21,520 nucleotides of DNA from Dialister sp. UBA734 (GTDB lineage: Bacteria > Bacillota > Negativicutes > Veillonellales > Dialisteraceae). The translations under genes were made by a program, and so were the position numbers. Location: positions 8,319 through 29,838 of the forward strand of contig DBLC01000130.1 in assembly GCA_002297935.1 (NCBI GenBank), given 5' to 3'. The notes beneath the pieces were generated by a model that saw nothing but the letters and a program-made list of their open reading frames with translations, made no database searches and was not told the origin of the DNA. Below are positions 7,560 through 14,570 of this stretch, piece after piece (the first letter of the stretch is position 1; each line of letters opens with the position of its first letter).

Positions 7560-7588
7560 TTGACAAGTTGTTTTTCATGTGCTATCTT
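7560..7588 (+). promoter_or_regulatory. Promoter of T-box C operon
   Basis: TTGACA at 7560-7565, a 17-base spacer and TATCTT at 7583-7588. The same hexamers and spacing recur before T-box E at 13129-13157, with most of the surrounding bases conserved. Confidence 0.85.
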
Positions 7589-7594
7589 ATTCAC

Positions 7595-7853
7595 ATCGAT
7601 AAGTGCTATGAAGAAAAGAGTAGTCAATCGGAAAACGGTAAAGCGAGTCCGGGCAGTGAGAGCGGACACGGATAGGGTGATGAAGTGCATTTCTGAGCAT
7701 GTAAGGCTGAAACGATAGTAGGTCTTCCGGGAGCTCCCGATACAGAGCTAGAGGTTTGTTAGAACCTTTAAAGGTATACTTGGTGACAGGTATATGAATT
7801 TGGGTGGAAACACGAAGCTAAAGCTCTCGTCCCTTATGGGGCGAGAGCTTTTT
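7595..7853 (+). promoter_or_regulatory. T-box riboswitch C, cysteine-specific
   Basis: Nearly identical by eye to leaders A and E. It has GAAGAAAAGAGTA near 7609, specifier TGC at 7686-7688, T-box TGGGTGGAAACACG at 7801-7814 with UGGA at 7805-7808, and a 12-bp terminator stem at 7822-7849 followed by Ts. UGC plus UGGA again indicates tRNA-Cys. It directly controls small gene copy 2 and, by read-through, the cystine-type transporter operon. Confidence 0.9.
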
Positions 7854-7880
7854 GATTTTCTAAAAGAGAGGATGACAAAG

Positions 7881-7991
7881 ATGGGTAAGCTGATTGCAAA
7901 AGAACTGGATGATTTGAAATGGGGCGTTGCCAGCTGCCTGCTTTTCATCGGCATTTCCTCTCCAGCATTTCGTCAGTTTTATAAGAAATAG
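7881..7991 (+). CDS. 36-aa conserved small membrane protein, copy 2
   Basis: Same length and ribosome binding site placement as copy 1 (491-601). It differs at residues 10-11 (DD for NE) and 31 (Arg for His), and several third-position changes are silent. The hydrophobic segment WGVASCLLFIGISSPAF is unchanged. Its position between T-box C and T-box D mirrors copy 1 between A and B. Function unknown. The unit appears to have been duplicated together with the leader. Confidence 0.77.
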   Translation: MGKLIAKELDDLKWGVASCLLFIGISSPAFRQFYKK

Positions 7992-8058
7992 TGACTGGTA
8001 GACTGGTGACTCGTGACTGGGAAGGGAAATAGAAGTAATTCTTGGTCACCAGTCACCG
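7992..8058. repeat. GTGACTR heptamer inverted-repeat element
   Basis: The left arm GTGACTG-GTAGACTG-GTGACTC-GTGACTG begins at the stop codon of small gene copy 2. The right arm is short (GGTCACCAGTCACCG). The centre differs from that of the element at 602-680, while the left arms are identical for 30 bases. Confidence 0.83.
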
Positions 8059-8107
8059 TTGATTGAAGCGGTAAGAATACTATTTGAAAGACAAGTAAAA
8101 AGAAACG

Positions 8108-8610
8108 TCACAGGCGAGGAAGAAAAGAGTACATGATCGGAAGACGGTAAAGCGAGTCCGGACAGTGAAAGCGGATACGGATAGGACATGGAAGTGCATT
8201 TCAGAGCCAATGAGCTGAAACATAACAAGTAGGCTGTTCGGGAGACGCCCGTTATAGCGCAGAGGTACAGGAGTATCTTTTGATATAGTGCAGTAAAGAA
8301 TTGAGACAGTTGGAAACCATTCGCTAAGCGTAAAAGGTCGCTCAAGTTTCTCAGGTTACTCAGGATGCTCAGTTTCCTCGAACGAGAGAATTGACGCTAG
8401 CGTGATATTTCTCATTCGAGAACCTGAGAAACTTGAGAATCCTGAGTAACCTAAGTAACTTAAATCACTAGCGTATTTTGATACAATGACTCTATGCTTA
8501 TACATCGCCATCCTCGTACCTACCGAGATTTGCCAAGTGATTGGCAAATGAATTTGGGTGGAAACACGGAGTATCGTCCCAAGAGAGTGAAAGCTCTCTT
8601 GGGATTTTTT
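8108..8610 (+). promoter_or_regulatory. T-box riboswitch D, cysteine-specific, with embedded repeat
   Basis: Sister of T-box B. It has GAAGAAAAGAGTA near 8121, specifier TGC at 8195-8197, T-box TGGGTGGAAACACG at 8555-8568 with UGGA at 8559-8562, and the same CCCAAGAGAG / CTCTCTTGGG terminator at 8578-8603 with a T run. A nonamer palindrome is embedded at the same point as in B. No strong promoter is visible just upstream, so it probably works in series after T-box C. It controls the binding-protein gene at 8640. Confidence 0.88.
8322..8473. repeat. Nonamer palindromic element inside T-box D
   Basis: Bounded by CGCTA (8322-8326) and TAGCG (8469-8473), as in T-box B. The arms are of CAGGTTACT type (CAAGTTTCT, CAGGTTACT, CAGGATGCT) with CGAACGAGAG and CTCATTCGAG around an ACGCTAGCGT core. 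The T-box sequence outside the element is highly similar to B, while the arm units differ. Confidence 0.85.
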
Positions 8611-8639
8611 ATTTGAAAAAAGTAAAGGTGGAAATCATT

Positions 8640-9506
8640 ATGACAAAATTGACATGGAAAAAAGCAGCAGTTCTTACAGCGGTAACTCTTTTGACAGCAG
8701 GCCTTTTTGCTGGATGCGGAAGTGATAAAGCCGCGTCTTCCAGTGCAGCTTCCAGCGCGGCAGCAGGAAATAAAATCGCAGTGAAAACTTTGATTTCTAG
8801 TAATGAACCTCCGCTGAACTGGAAAGATGAAAATGGTGAACTTCATGGCTACGAATACGAAATCCTGAAAGCATTGAATACCAAGCTCAAGGATTACACG
8901 TTGGAAATCGATGCCGTACCGGATGAAACCGTAGATGTCATGATGGAATCGGGAGAAGCGAAAGTGGCAGCCGGTGGCTATTACAGCAATAAACAGCGGT
9001 TGGAACAGTTCATCCTTCCGGAAAATCCCATTGGTGCTTCTTCTTTGATGATTTATGTGAGAAAAGGGGAAGCTTCCAAATATGCTAATTTGGAAGACGT
9101 AGTCAATGCACACTTGAAGCTGGTGCCGTTCTCTCCGAATGGCGGTGCTTTCCGTATCATGACCGAATGGAACAATACCCATGGCAATCCGCTTCCTGAA
9201 ATTCCGGTACAGGCCAATTTCTCCCAGACAGAAAAACTGAAAGGTTTGGCTAGCGGACAGTTTGATGCCTTTGTCAATCCGAACAACTTGGGCATCCTGG
9301 ATCATGCGGCAAAGCTGGGTATTGAAATCGAACCACTGAAAGAACCGGTCAAAGTCAATAAGACCTATTTGCTGGTGAACAAGAAAGAAGATAAATTGGC
9401 AGCCGAACTGAATGAAGCCTTAGGCGAACTTCGCAAAGATGGTACGCTGGCTAAAATTTCTGAAAAATATTACAAAGAAGATTTGATGAAACTGCTGAAA
9501 GACTAA
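8640..9506 (+). CDS. Amino acid (probably cystine/cysteine) ABC substrate-binding lipoprotein
   Basis: Family 3 solute-binding lipoprotein of polar amino acid importers, 288 residues. ATG 8640 has AAAGGTGG 8 bases upstream; the frame extends back to 8541 only through the T-box. A signal peptide ends in LFAGC (Cys26), followed by a Ser/Ala-rich linker. The mature domain shows EPPLNWKDENGELHGYEYEI near its start and the C-terminal pattern LRKDGTLAKISEKYY that is typical of the family. Control by a cysteine T-box and the two-permease layout downstream suggest cystine or cysteine as ligand, as in the Tcy systems. This is an inference, not visible in the binding site. Confidence 0.88.
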   Translation: MTKLTWKKAAVLTAVTLLTAGLFAGCGSDKAASSSAASSAAAGNKIAVKTLISSNEPPLNWKDENGELHGYEYEILKALNTKLKDYTLEIDAVPDETVDVMMESGEAKVAAGGYYSNKQRLEQFILPENPIGASSLMIYVRKGEASKYANLEDVVNAHLKLVPFSPNGGAFRIMTEWNNTHGNPLPEIPVQANFSQTEKLKGLASGQFDAFVNPNNLGILDHAAKLGIEIEPLKEPVKVNKTYLLVNKKEDKLAAELNEALGELRKDGTLAKISEKYYKEDLMKLLKD

Positions 9507-9555
9507 TTTTGAAAGACTGTGTTGTGTAAGGCAAAAATAAAAGGAGTTGTTTTCT

Positions 9556-10320
9556 ATGAATACGTTGATTCGTCTGGATGGTTTGAAAAAGAGTTATGGA
9601 AATAAGGAAATTTTACATCATGTTTCCTTTTCGGCACAAAAAGGAGATGTAGTATCCATTCTCGGACCATCAGGAACAGGGAAAACAACTCTTCTTCGTT
9701 GCCTGAATTATTTGGAAGTGCCCAATGCGGGAACCTTATCGATTGGTGATGTATCGGTTGATTTTTCTCATATTTCTTCCAGTGATGTGACGGCACTTCG
9801 CAAGAAATCCACCATGGTATTTCAATCGTTCAATCTATTTCGGAACAAAACCGTAGTAGAAAATGTCATGGCCGGATTGATTTACGGCAAGAAGATGAAA
9901 AAGAAAGACGCCTATGAAATCGCTATGACAGAACTGGAACGGGTGCATATGGATCGATTTGCCAAGATGTATCCAGCGGAACTGTCTGGCGGGATGCAGC
10001 AGCGTGTCGGCATTGCCCGGGCCTTGGCACCGAAACCGGAAGTGATTTTCTTCGATGAACCGACTTCCGCACTGGACCCAGAACTGGTGGGAGAAGTATT
10101 GGATACCATTTCAGATATTGCTTCTCGCGGAATCACCATGGTAATTGTGACCCATGAAATGAATTTTGCTAAAGAAATTTCTTCCAAAGTCCTGTTTATG
10201 ATGGGCGGAGAAGTGGTAGAAGAAGGAGCACCGAAAGAAATATTCCTTCATCCACGAGAAGAAAAGACCAGAGCATTCATGCGGCGCATGTTGAGTCGGG
10301 AAAGTGCTTTTGCAATATAA
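9556..10320 (+). CDS. Polar amino acid ABC transporter ATP-binding protein
   Basis: This is the ATPase of the cystine-type importer, 254 residues. ATG 9556 follows AAGGAG (9541-9546) with a 9-base gap; the upstream TTG 9547 abuts that site and is rejected. Motifs in order are Walker A GPSGTGKTT (residues 37-45), Q-loop VFQSFNLF, signature LSGGMQQRVGIARAL, Walker B VIFFDEPTSALD and switch His IVTHE. The sequence is of the GlnQ/HisP/TcyC/TcyN group. It lies 49 bases after the binding-protein gene, in the same operon. Confidence 0.92.
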   Translation: MNTLIRLDGLKKSYGNKEILHHVSFSAQKGDVVSILGPSGTGKTTLLRCLNYLEVPNAGTLSIGDVSVDFSHISSSDVTALRKKSTMVFQSFNLFRNKTVVENVMAGLIYGKKMKKKDAYEIAMTELERVHMDRFAKMYPAELSGGMQQRVGIARALAPKPEVIFFDEPTSALDPELVGEVLDTISDIASRGITMVIVTHEMNFAKEISSKVLFMMGGEVVEEGAPKEIFLHPREEKTRAFMRRMLSRESAFAI

Positions 10321-10355
10321 TTTTTCACTATTGTGGGTTTGTCACTGTGTATGAA

Positions 10356-10403
10356 ATGGTGACTGGTAGACTCGTGACTGAGGAGTTTTCACTAGTCACT
10401 ACT
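10356..10403. repeat. GTGACTR heptamer inverted-repeat element, short
   Basis: GTGACTG-GTAGACTC-GTGACTG, then a short centre and CACTAGTCACTACT. It lies within an operon, between the ATPase and the first permease, and could form a hairpin without a T run. It may tune expression within the operon. Confidence 0.75.
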
Positions 10404-10424
10404 ATGAAAGAAAAGAGGTCAGAT

Positions 10425-11126
10425 ATGCTTACCTTTAGTGCATCTTATTTTACCGAAGTATTTTCTAAATTACTGGTTGCAGTTCCGTTTACTTTTGAGG
10501 TGATTCTGATCTCTGCGATGTTGTGTATGGTCAGCGGTGCGCTGGTTTCCATCATTCGCATCACCAAGTGTCCTGTTCTTTATGAAATATCAGAAGTGTG
10601 GTTGTCCCTAGTGAGAAGTATCCCCTTTGTGCTGATGCTTTTTCTGTCCTATTTCCTGCTTCCTTTCCTACTAAAAAGTGCAGGCATACCTACTGGCGGC
10701 ATTCCTAAAGTGGTGTATGTGTACATCACCATGGTATTTGCTTATGCACCGGTCATCGCAGAGGTGATTCGCCCGGCGTATTTCTCTATAGAAAAAGGCC
10801 AAAGGGAAGCGGCGATTGTGTTCGGCATGACGCCATGGCAATGTATCTTGCAGGTGGTGATGCCCCAGATGATTCCGGCGGTGCTGCCTCCTTTGGTGAA
10901 TCAATTGATTGAAATCGTAAAAGATACATCCTTGATGTACATGATTGGCCTGATGGATTTGATGGGCCGGACGGAACTGCTCATCACGGTCAACCAGGGC
11001 ATTGGTAAATTGGAAAGTTATTTGGCAGTCGCCATTTTGTATTGGGGTGTCGTGGCAGCTTTGGAAGCGGTCATGAAATATTTGGAAAATAGACAGACCC
11101 GGATTCTTTCAAGGAGGGTATCATGA
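10425..11126 (+). CDS. Polar amino acid ABC transporter permease 1
   Basis: Membrane permease of the HisM/GlnP type, 233 residues from ATG 10425, which has AAAAGAGG 6 bases upstream. The longer frame from 10347 would translate the heptamer repeat and is rejected. The coupling loop is visible as GQREAAIVFGMTPWQCILQVVMPQ, followed by the conserved KDTSLMYMIG segment. It overlaps the next gene by ATGA. With its partner it probably forms a heterodimeric pore for cystine or a related amino acid. Confidence 0.88.
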   Translation: MLTFSASYFTEVFSKLLVAVPFTFEVILISAMLCMVSGALVSIIRITKCPVLYEISEVWLSLVRSIPFVLMLFLSYFLLPFLLKSAGIPTGGIPKVVYVYITMVFAYAPVIAEVIRPAYFSIEKGQREAAIVFGMTPWQCILQVVMPQMIPAVLPPLVNQLIEIVKDTSLMYMIGLMDLMGRTELLITVNQGIGKLESYLAVAILYWGVVAALEAVMKYLENRQTRILSRRVS

Positions 11127-11833
11127 CCATTGATGGAAGTGCGATAATCGATGCCTTCTTTTATATCATGAAGGCAGTGCCGAATACGCTGTTTATGGCG
11201 GCAGTTACACTGATTGGAGGCATTGTGCTTGGTGCGGGCATTGCGATTCTTCGATTGGGTCACCATCGCATTTTAAATGTCATTCTTGCCGTTTGGGTGT
11301 CGTTCATGCGATCGGTTCCTGCCATTGTGCAAATTTTTATCGCTTACTATACCATTCCTTATATCATGGCACCGATTTTGTCATTGGTGTATGAAAAGGA
11401 AGTTAAATTTTTTGATGTCAGTCCTTATTGGACCGGATATATTTTATTCATTTTATTTCATGCAGCCTTTCAATCAGAAAATATCCGAGGCGCTCTTTTA
11501 TCCGTGCCGAAAGGACAGTATGAAGCGGCTGTCACGATGGGAATGTCTCCCTTCAATGCGTATCGGAGAATCATATTTCCTCAGGCATTGGCCGTGGTAC
11601 TTCCTACATTTTTCACCTATTATTTACATGCCATCAAAGGAATTTCTTTGTTATTTACCATTAAAGTCGTGGATATCTTTGCGGCGGCGAACCTCTTTGC
11701 TTCTCTGTACAGTCGGCGAACCGAGCCGTATATCGCAGATGCCATCATCTACTGGGGGCTGTGTATTATATTGACTTTTGTTTTCCACTGGTGGGAAAAG
11801 AAAATCAGACAACACGGTATGGCAGAAGTGTAA
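11123..11833 (+). CDS. Polar amino acid ABC transporter permease 2
   Basis: The second permease, 236 residues, is translationally coupled to the first by a 4-base ATGA overlap and preceded by AAGGAGGG. The coupling loop GQYEAAVTMGMSPFNAYRRI and the following FPQALAVVLP are clear. Two different permeases plus one ATPase and a lipoprotein match the YtmLM/HisQM pattern rather than a single-permease system. Confidence 0.88.
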   Translation: MTIDGSAIIDAFFYIMKAVPNTLFMAAVTLIGGIVLGAGIAILRLGHHRILNVILAVWVSFMRSVPAIVQIFIAYYTIPYIMAPILSLVYEKEVKFFDVSPYWTGYILFILFHAAFQSENIRGALLSVPKGQYEAAVTMGMSPFNAYRRIIFPQALAVVLPTFFTYYLHAIKGISLLFTIKVVDIFAAANLFASLYSRRTEPYIADAIIYWGLCIILTFVFHWWEKKIRQHGMAEV

Positions 11834-11858
11834 TAGATAGTACAAAAGGAGTGTTAGT

Positions 11859-12872
11859 ATGAATAGAGAAGAACGCGTCAGAGCCGTCGTAGATGGCAAG
11901 GTAGCAGATCGGGTGCCTGTATCTGTATGGTATCATTTTTCGAAATATGATCAGGACCCGGTATCTTTGGCTGACGCAGAAGCAGAATTTGTGGATCATT
12001 ACGATTTCGATTTTATCAAAATGATGCCCTTTGGAAATTATGGGATTCAGGACTTTGGGGCTAAGTTAAATATTTATTGCCAGACCGGAAAACCAGTCAC
12101 ATTGGCAGAACCGGGGATTCATACTATCGAAGATTACAAGAATCTTCCTGTTATTTCTGGCTTGCAGGGAACCTACGGCAAGCAAGTAGAATTTGCTCGA
12201 TTATTGAAACAGAAAGTATCGCCCCATACTCCCATCATTCAAACCATTTTCAGTCCACTCACGACGCTGCACAAACTGACCGGCGGGAAAGTGCTGACAG
12301 ATTTGAAAGAACATCCAGAAGAAGTGCATCATGCGTTGTCGGTGATCACCGAAGTGACAAATGATTTCATTCGCTATAACATAGAAGCCGGTGTGGATGG
12401 TTTCTTCTTTGCCACCCAGGATGCGAAGAAAGAATTGCTGGATTTGGAAACATTCCGTAAATTCGGTGAAAAGTATGATTTGCAAGTGATGAATAGTTAT
12501 GTAGAGAAAACGTGGTTCAATGTAGTACATATTCATGGTTTGGATGTATATTATAAAGAAATTTTCTTTAACTATCCCGCAGCGGTGCTGAACTGGCATG
12601 ATAGAAATACAGAACCGTCTCTGAAAAAAGCAAGAAGAATGACCGACACGCCGTTCTTGGCGGGGATTCGGGCTGCCACAAAATTGGTGGATGGGAAAGA
12701 AGTTCGAGATGATATCGTCAAAGACGGTACACCGGATGAAATCATTGCTCATATTCATGAAGCCATTGACGAAGTGGATGGAAAAGGATTGATGATCGGA
12801 CCGGGCTGCGTGGTGGCCCAAGATTGCAGTGAAGAAAATCTAAAGGCAGTGAGAAAGGCAGTAGAATATTGA
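11859..12872 (+). CDS. UroD/MtaA-family protein (putative methyltransferase)
   Basis: 337 residues of the uroporphyrinogen decarboxylase / methylcobamide methyltransferase superfamily, last gene of the cystine transporter operon (AAAAGGA before ATG 11859, 25 bases after the permease stop). The N-terminus MNREERVRAVVDGKVADRVPV is typical of the MtaA/MtbA/CmuA side, not of heme-pathway UroD. Those enzymes bind zinc through H-x-C and a distant Cys. Here the motif reads His224-Ile-His226-Gly, with Cys317 in GPGCVVAQDC, so one Cys ligand is replaced by His. Zinc thiolate chemistry and methyl transfer to or from a sulfur compound would fit its place in a cysteine-regulated operon, but neither substrate nor activity can be read from sequence. 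Confidence 0.8.
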   Translation: MNREERVRAVVDGKVADRVPVSVWYHFSKYDQDPVSLADAEAEFVDHYDFDFIKMMPFGNYGIQDFGAKLNIYCQTGKPVTLAEPGIHTIEDYKNLPVISGLQGTYGKQVEFARLLKQKVSPHTPIIQTIFSPLTTLHKLTGGKVLTDLKEHPEEVHHALSVITEVTNDFIRYNIEAGVDGFFFATQDAKKELLDLETFRKFGEKYDLQVMNSYVEKTWFNVVHIHGLDVYYKEIFFNYPAAVLNWHDRNTEPSLKKARRMTDTPFLAGIRAATKLVDGKEVRDDIVKDGTPDEIIAHIHEAIDEVDGKGLMIGPGCVVAQDCSEENLKAVRKAVEY

Positions 12873-12879
12873 ATACAAG

Positions 12880-12956
12880 TGCGTAGTGCGTAGTGCGTGG
12901 TGCGTAATGGAGGAAGGGGCGCACAAAATTTGGAAGCGCCCCAATACCCTTTTTTA
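12880..12956 (+). terminator. TGCGTAR repeat arm with terminator, end of cystine operon
   Basis: Four tandem GTGCGTA/GTGCGTG units begin about 8 bases after the UroD-like stop. They are followed by GGGGCGC (12916-12922) pairing with GCGCCCC (12936-12942) and a T run at 12950-12956. Nearly the same module (GGAAGGGGCGCACAA ... GCGCCCCAATACCC) follows dusB at 17619-17657, so the terminator is part of the repeat family. Confidence 0.8.
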
Positions 12957-13029
12957 TAAATCTATACACGGTTCCTTTGCCAATGTATGGATGATTTTCG
13001 CAATAATCAACCATTACATCCAGTGATGA

Positions 13030-13086
13030 CTAGCACGTTTGAGTAACCTGAGAAACCTAAGCAACCTGAGAAACTTGAGTCACTTG
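13030..13086. repeat. Solo half of a nonamer palindromic element
   Basis: Only right-arm-type units (GAGTAACCT, GAGAAACCT, AAGCAACCT, GAGAAACTT) are present before promoter E, with no matching left arm. It resembles what would remain if one arm were deleted. The rest of 12957-13128 shows no gene. Confidence 0.7.
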
Positions 13087-13128
13087 TTTAACACATGGGA
13101 AAGTTGTCAGATTTTTTCTTAAAAAGAT

Positions 13129-13157
13129 TTGACAATTCTTTTCTCATGTGCTATCTT
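13129..13157 (+). promoter_or_regulatory. Promoter of T-box E operon
   Basis: TTGACA at 13129-13134, 17 bases, TATCTT at 13152-13157. It matches promoter C in hexamers and spacing. Confidence 0.85.
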
Positions 13158-13163
13158 ATTGAC

Positions 13164-13422
13164 ATCGATAAGTGCTATGAAGAAAAGAGTAGTCAATCGG
13201 AAGACGGCAAAGCGAGTCCGGAGAGTGAGAGCGGACACGGATAGGATGATGAAGTGCATTTCTGAGCATGTAAGGCTGAAGTGATAGTAGGTCTTCCGGG
13301 AGCTCCCGATACAGAGCTAGAGGTTTGTTAGAACCTTTAAAGGTATACTTGGTGACAGGTATATGAAATTGGGTGGAAACACGAAGCTATGGCTCTCGTC
13401 CCTTAGGGGACGGGAGCTTTTT
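13164..13422 (+). promoter_or_regulatory. T-box riboswitch E, cysteine-specific
   Basis: Nearly identical to leader C. It has GAAGAAAAGAGTA near 13178, specifier TGC at 13255-13257, UGGA at 13374-13377 within GGGTGGAAACACG, and a terminator stem at 13392-13417 followed by TTTTT. No second T-box follows it; a single switch controls small gene copy 3 and the orphan binding protein. Confidence 0.9.
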
Positions 13423-13463
13423 GATTTTCCTAAAAATTATTTTTAAAAGAGAGGATGACAAAG

Positions 13464-13574
13464 ATGGGTAAGCTGATTGCAAAAGAACTGAACGATTTGA
13501 AATGGGGCGTTGCTAGCTGCCTTCTTTTCATCGGCGTCTCTTCTCCAGCGTTTCGCCTGTTTTATAACAAATAG
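13464..13574 (+). CDS. 36-aa conserved small membrane protein, copy 3
   Basis: Third copy, same length, with the AGAGAGGA ribosome binding site kept although an extra 13 or so bases separate it from the T-box terminator. Relative to copy 2 it changes residues 10, 25 (Ile to Val), 32 (Gln to Leu) and 35 (Lys to Asn), and at least five codons change silently. Cys19, Pro28 and the hydrophobic span are kept. Function unknown. Confidence 0.76.
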   Translation: MGKLIAKELNDLKWGVASCLLFIGVSSPAFRLFYNK

Positions 13575-13577
13575 TTA

Positions 13578-13651
13578 ATTGGTGACTGGTAGACTGGTGA
13601 CTCGTGACTGGGGCTTTTTCCTAGTCACCAGTCACGAGTCACTAGTCACTT
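13578..13651. repeat. GTGACTR heptamer inverted-repeat element
   Basis: GTGACTG/GTGACTC left arm, centre GGGCTTTTTC, right arm AGTCACC-AGTCACG-AGTCACT-AGTCACT. It sits between small gene copy 3 and the orphan binding protein, as in the other two units. Confidence 0.85.
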
Positions 13652-13712
13652 GTAGTACAAAGTAATAAAAGCTCAGTGATTCTATCAGATACAACAAAGG
13701 GAGGACTTTATC

Positions 13713-14570
13713 ATGAAAACATCTTTGAAATTTGCTACCATTCTGGCTGCTTCTGCTTTGACCATTGGACTCTTCGCTGGTTGCGGAGATGATCAGAAAG
13801 CTGCTTCTTCCAAGGCTGCGGCCGCTGATGGAAAGACTACGGTGAAACTGGTACTTTCCAGCACCGAAAGACCGCTGTCCTGGGCCGATGAAAGCGGGAA
13901 ACTCCAGGGCTATGAATATGATATCTGGCAGGAAGTCAATAAGAATTTGAAAGATTACAACTTGGACATCCAGGCCGTGCCACCGGAAACACAGGACGTA
14001 ATGATGGAATCCGGTGATGCGAAAGTGGCTTCCGGCGGTTACTACAGAACCCCCCGTCGTGAAAAAGACTACATCGTACCGAAGACCCCAATCGGCGTTT
14101 CTTCTGTAGAAGTGTACATGAGCAAGGAAAATGCGGCGAAATATCACAGCCTGGAAGATGTTATCAATGGAGGCGGCAAACTGGTACCGAATACACCAAA
14201 CGGTGGTATTTACAAAGTCCTCACCGACTGGAATGCAGAACACAACAACATTCTGAAAGAAGTACCGATCCAGGATGGCCTCACTCCGGCAGAACGTTTG
14301 ACTTCTCTGAAAAACGGACAGTACGATGCGCTGGTGTATCCGAACAACCTGGGCGTAGAAGACATTGCCAAAGCTATGAACTTTGAAATCGTTTCTCTGG
14401 ATAAACCAATCAAAGTCAATGAAACCGTGGTCATCGTCAACAAGAATGAACAGAAACTGGCTGACGAAATCGAAGCCGCTTTGGAAAAACTGGAAAAAGA
14501 CGGCACCCTGAAGAAGATTTCCGAAAAATGGTATCACAGAGATCTGTTTGAACAGCTGAAGAAGCAGTGA
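13713..14570 (+). CDS. Orphan amino acid ABC substrate-binding lipoprotein
   Basis: 285 residues, a paralogue of the binding protein at 8640. The signal peptide ends LFAGC (Cys24) as in that protein. Shared blocks are MMESGDAKVASGGYY, YDALVYPNNLG and LEKDGTLKKISEKWY. AAAGGGAGG precedes ATG 13713. No permease or ATPase follows, so it probably delivers its ligand to the transporter at 9556-11833, about 1.9 kb upstream and under the same kind of T-box. Its different middle region suggests a related but distinct ligand. The stop codon is the first triplet of the repeat array that follows. Confidence 0.88.
   Translation: MKTSLKFATILAASALTIGLFAGCGDDQKAASSKAAAADGKTTVKLVLSSTERPLSWADESGKLQGYEYDIWQEVNKNLKDYNLDIQAVPPETQDVMMESGDAKVASGGYYRTPRREKDYIVPKTPIGVSSVEVYMSKENAAKYHSLEDVINGGGKLVPNTPNGGIYKVLTDWNAEHNNILKEVPIQDGLTPAERLTSLKNGQYDALVYPNNLGVEDIAKAMNFEIVSLDKPIKVNETVVIVNKNEQKLADEIEAALEKLEKDGTLKKISEKWYHRDLFEQLKKQ

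Noticed and set aside
7476..7718. 80-residue basic ORF ending the aminotransferase region
   Set aside because: It is the T-box C leader read as protein; the basic composition comes from the conserved stem I sequence.
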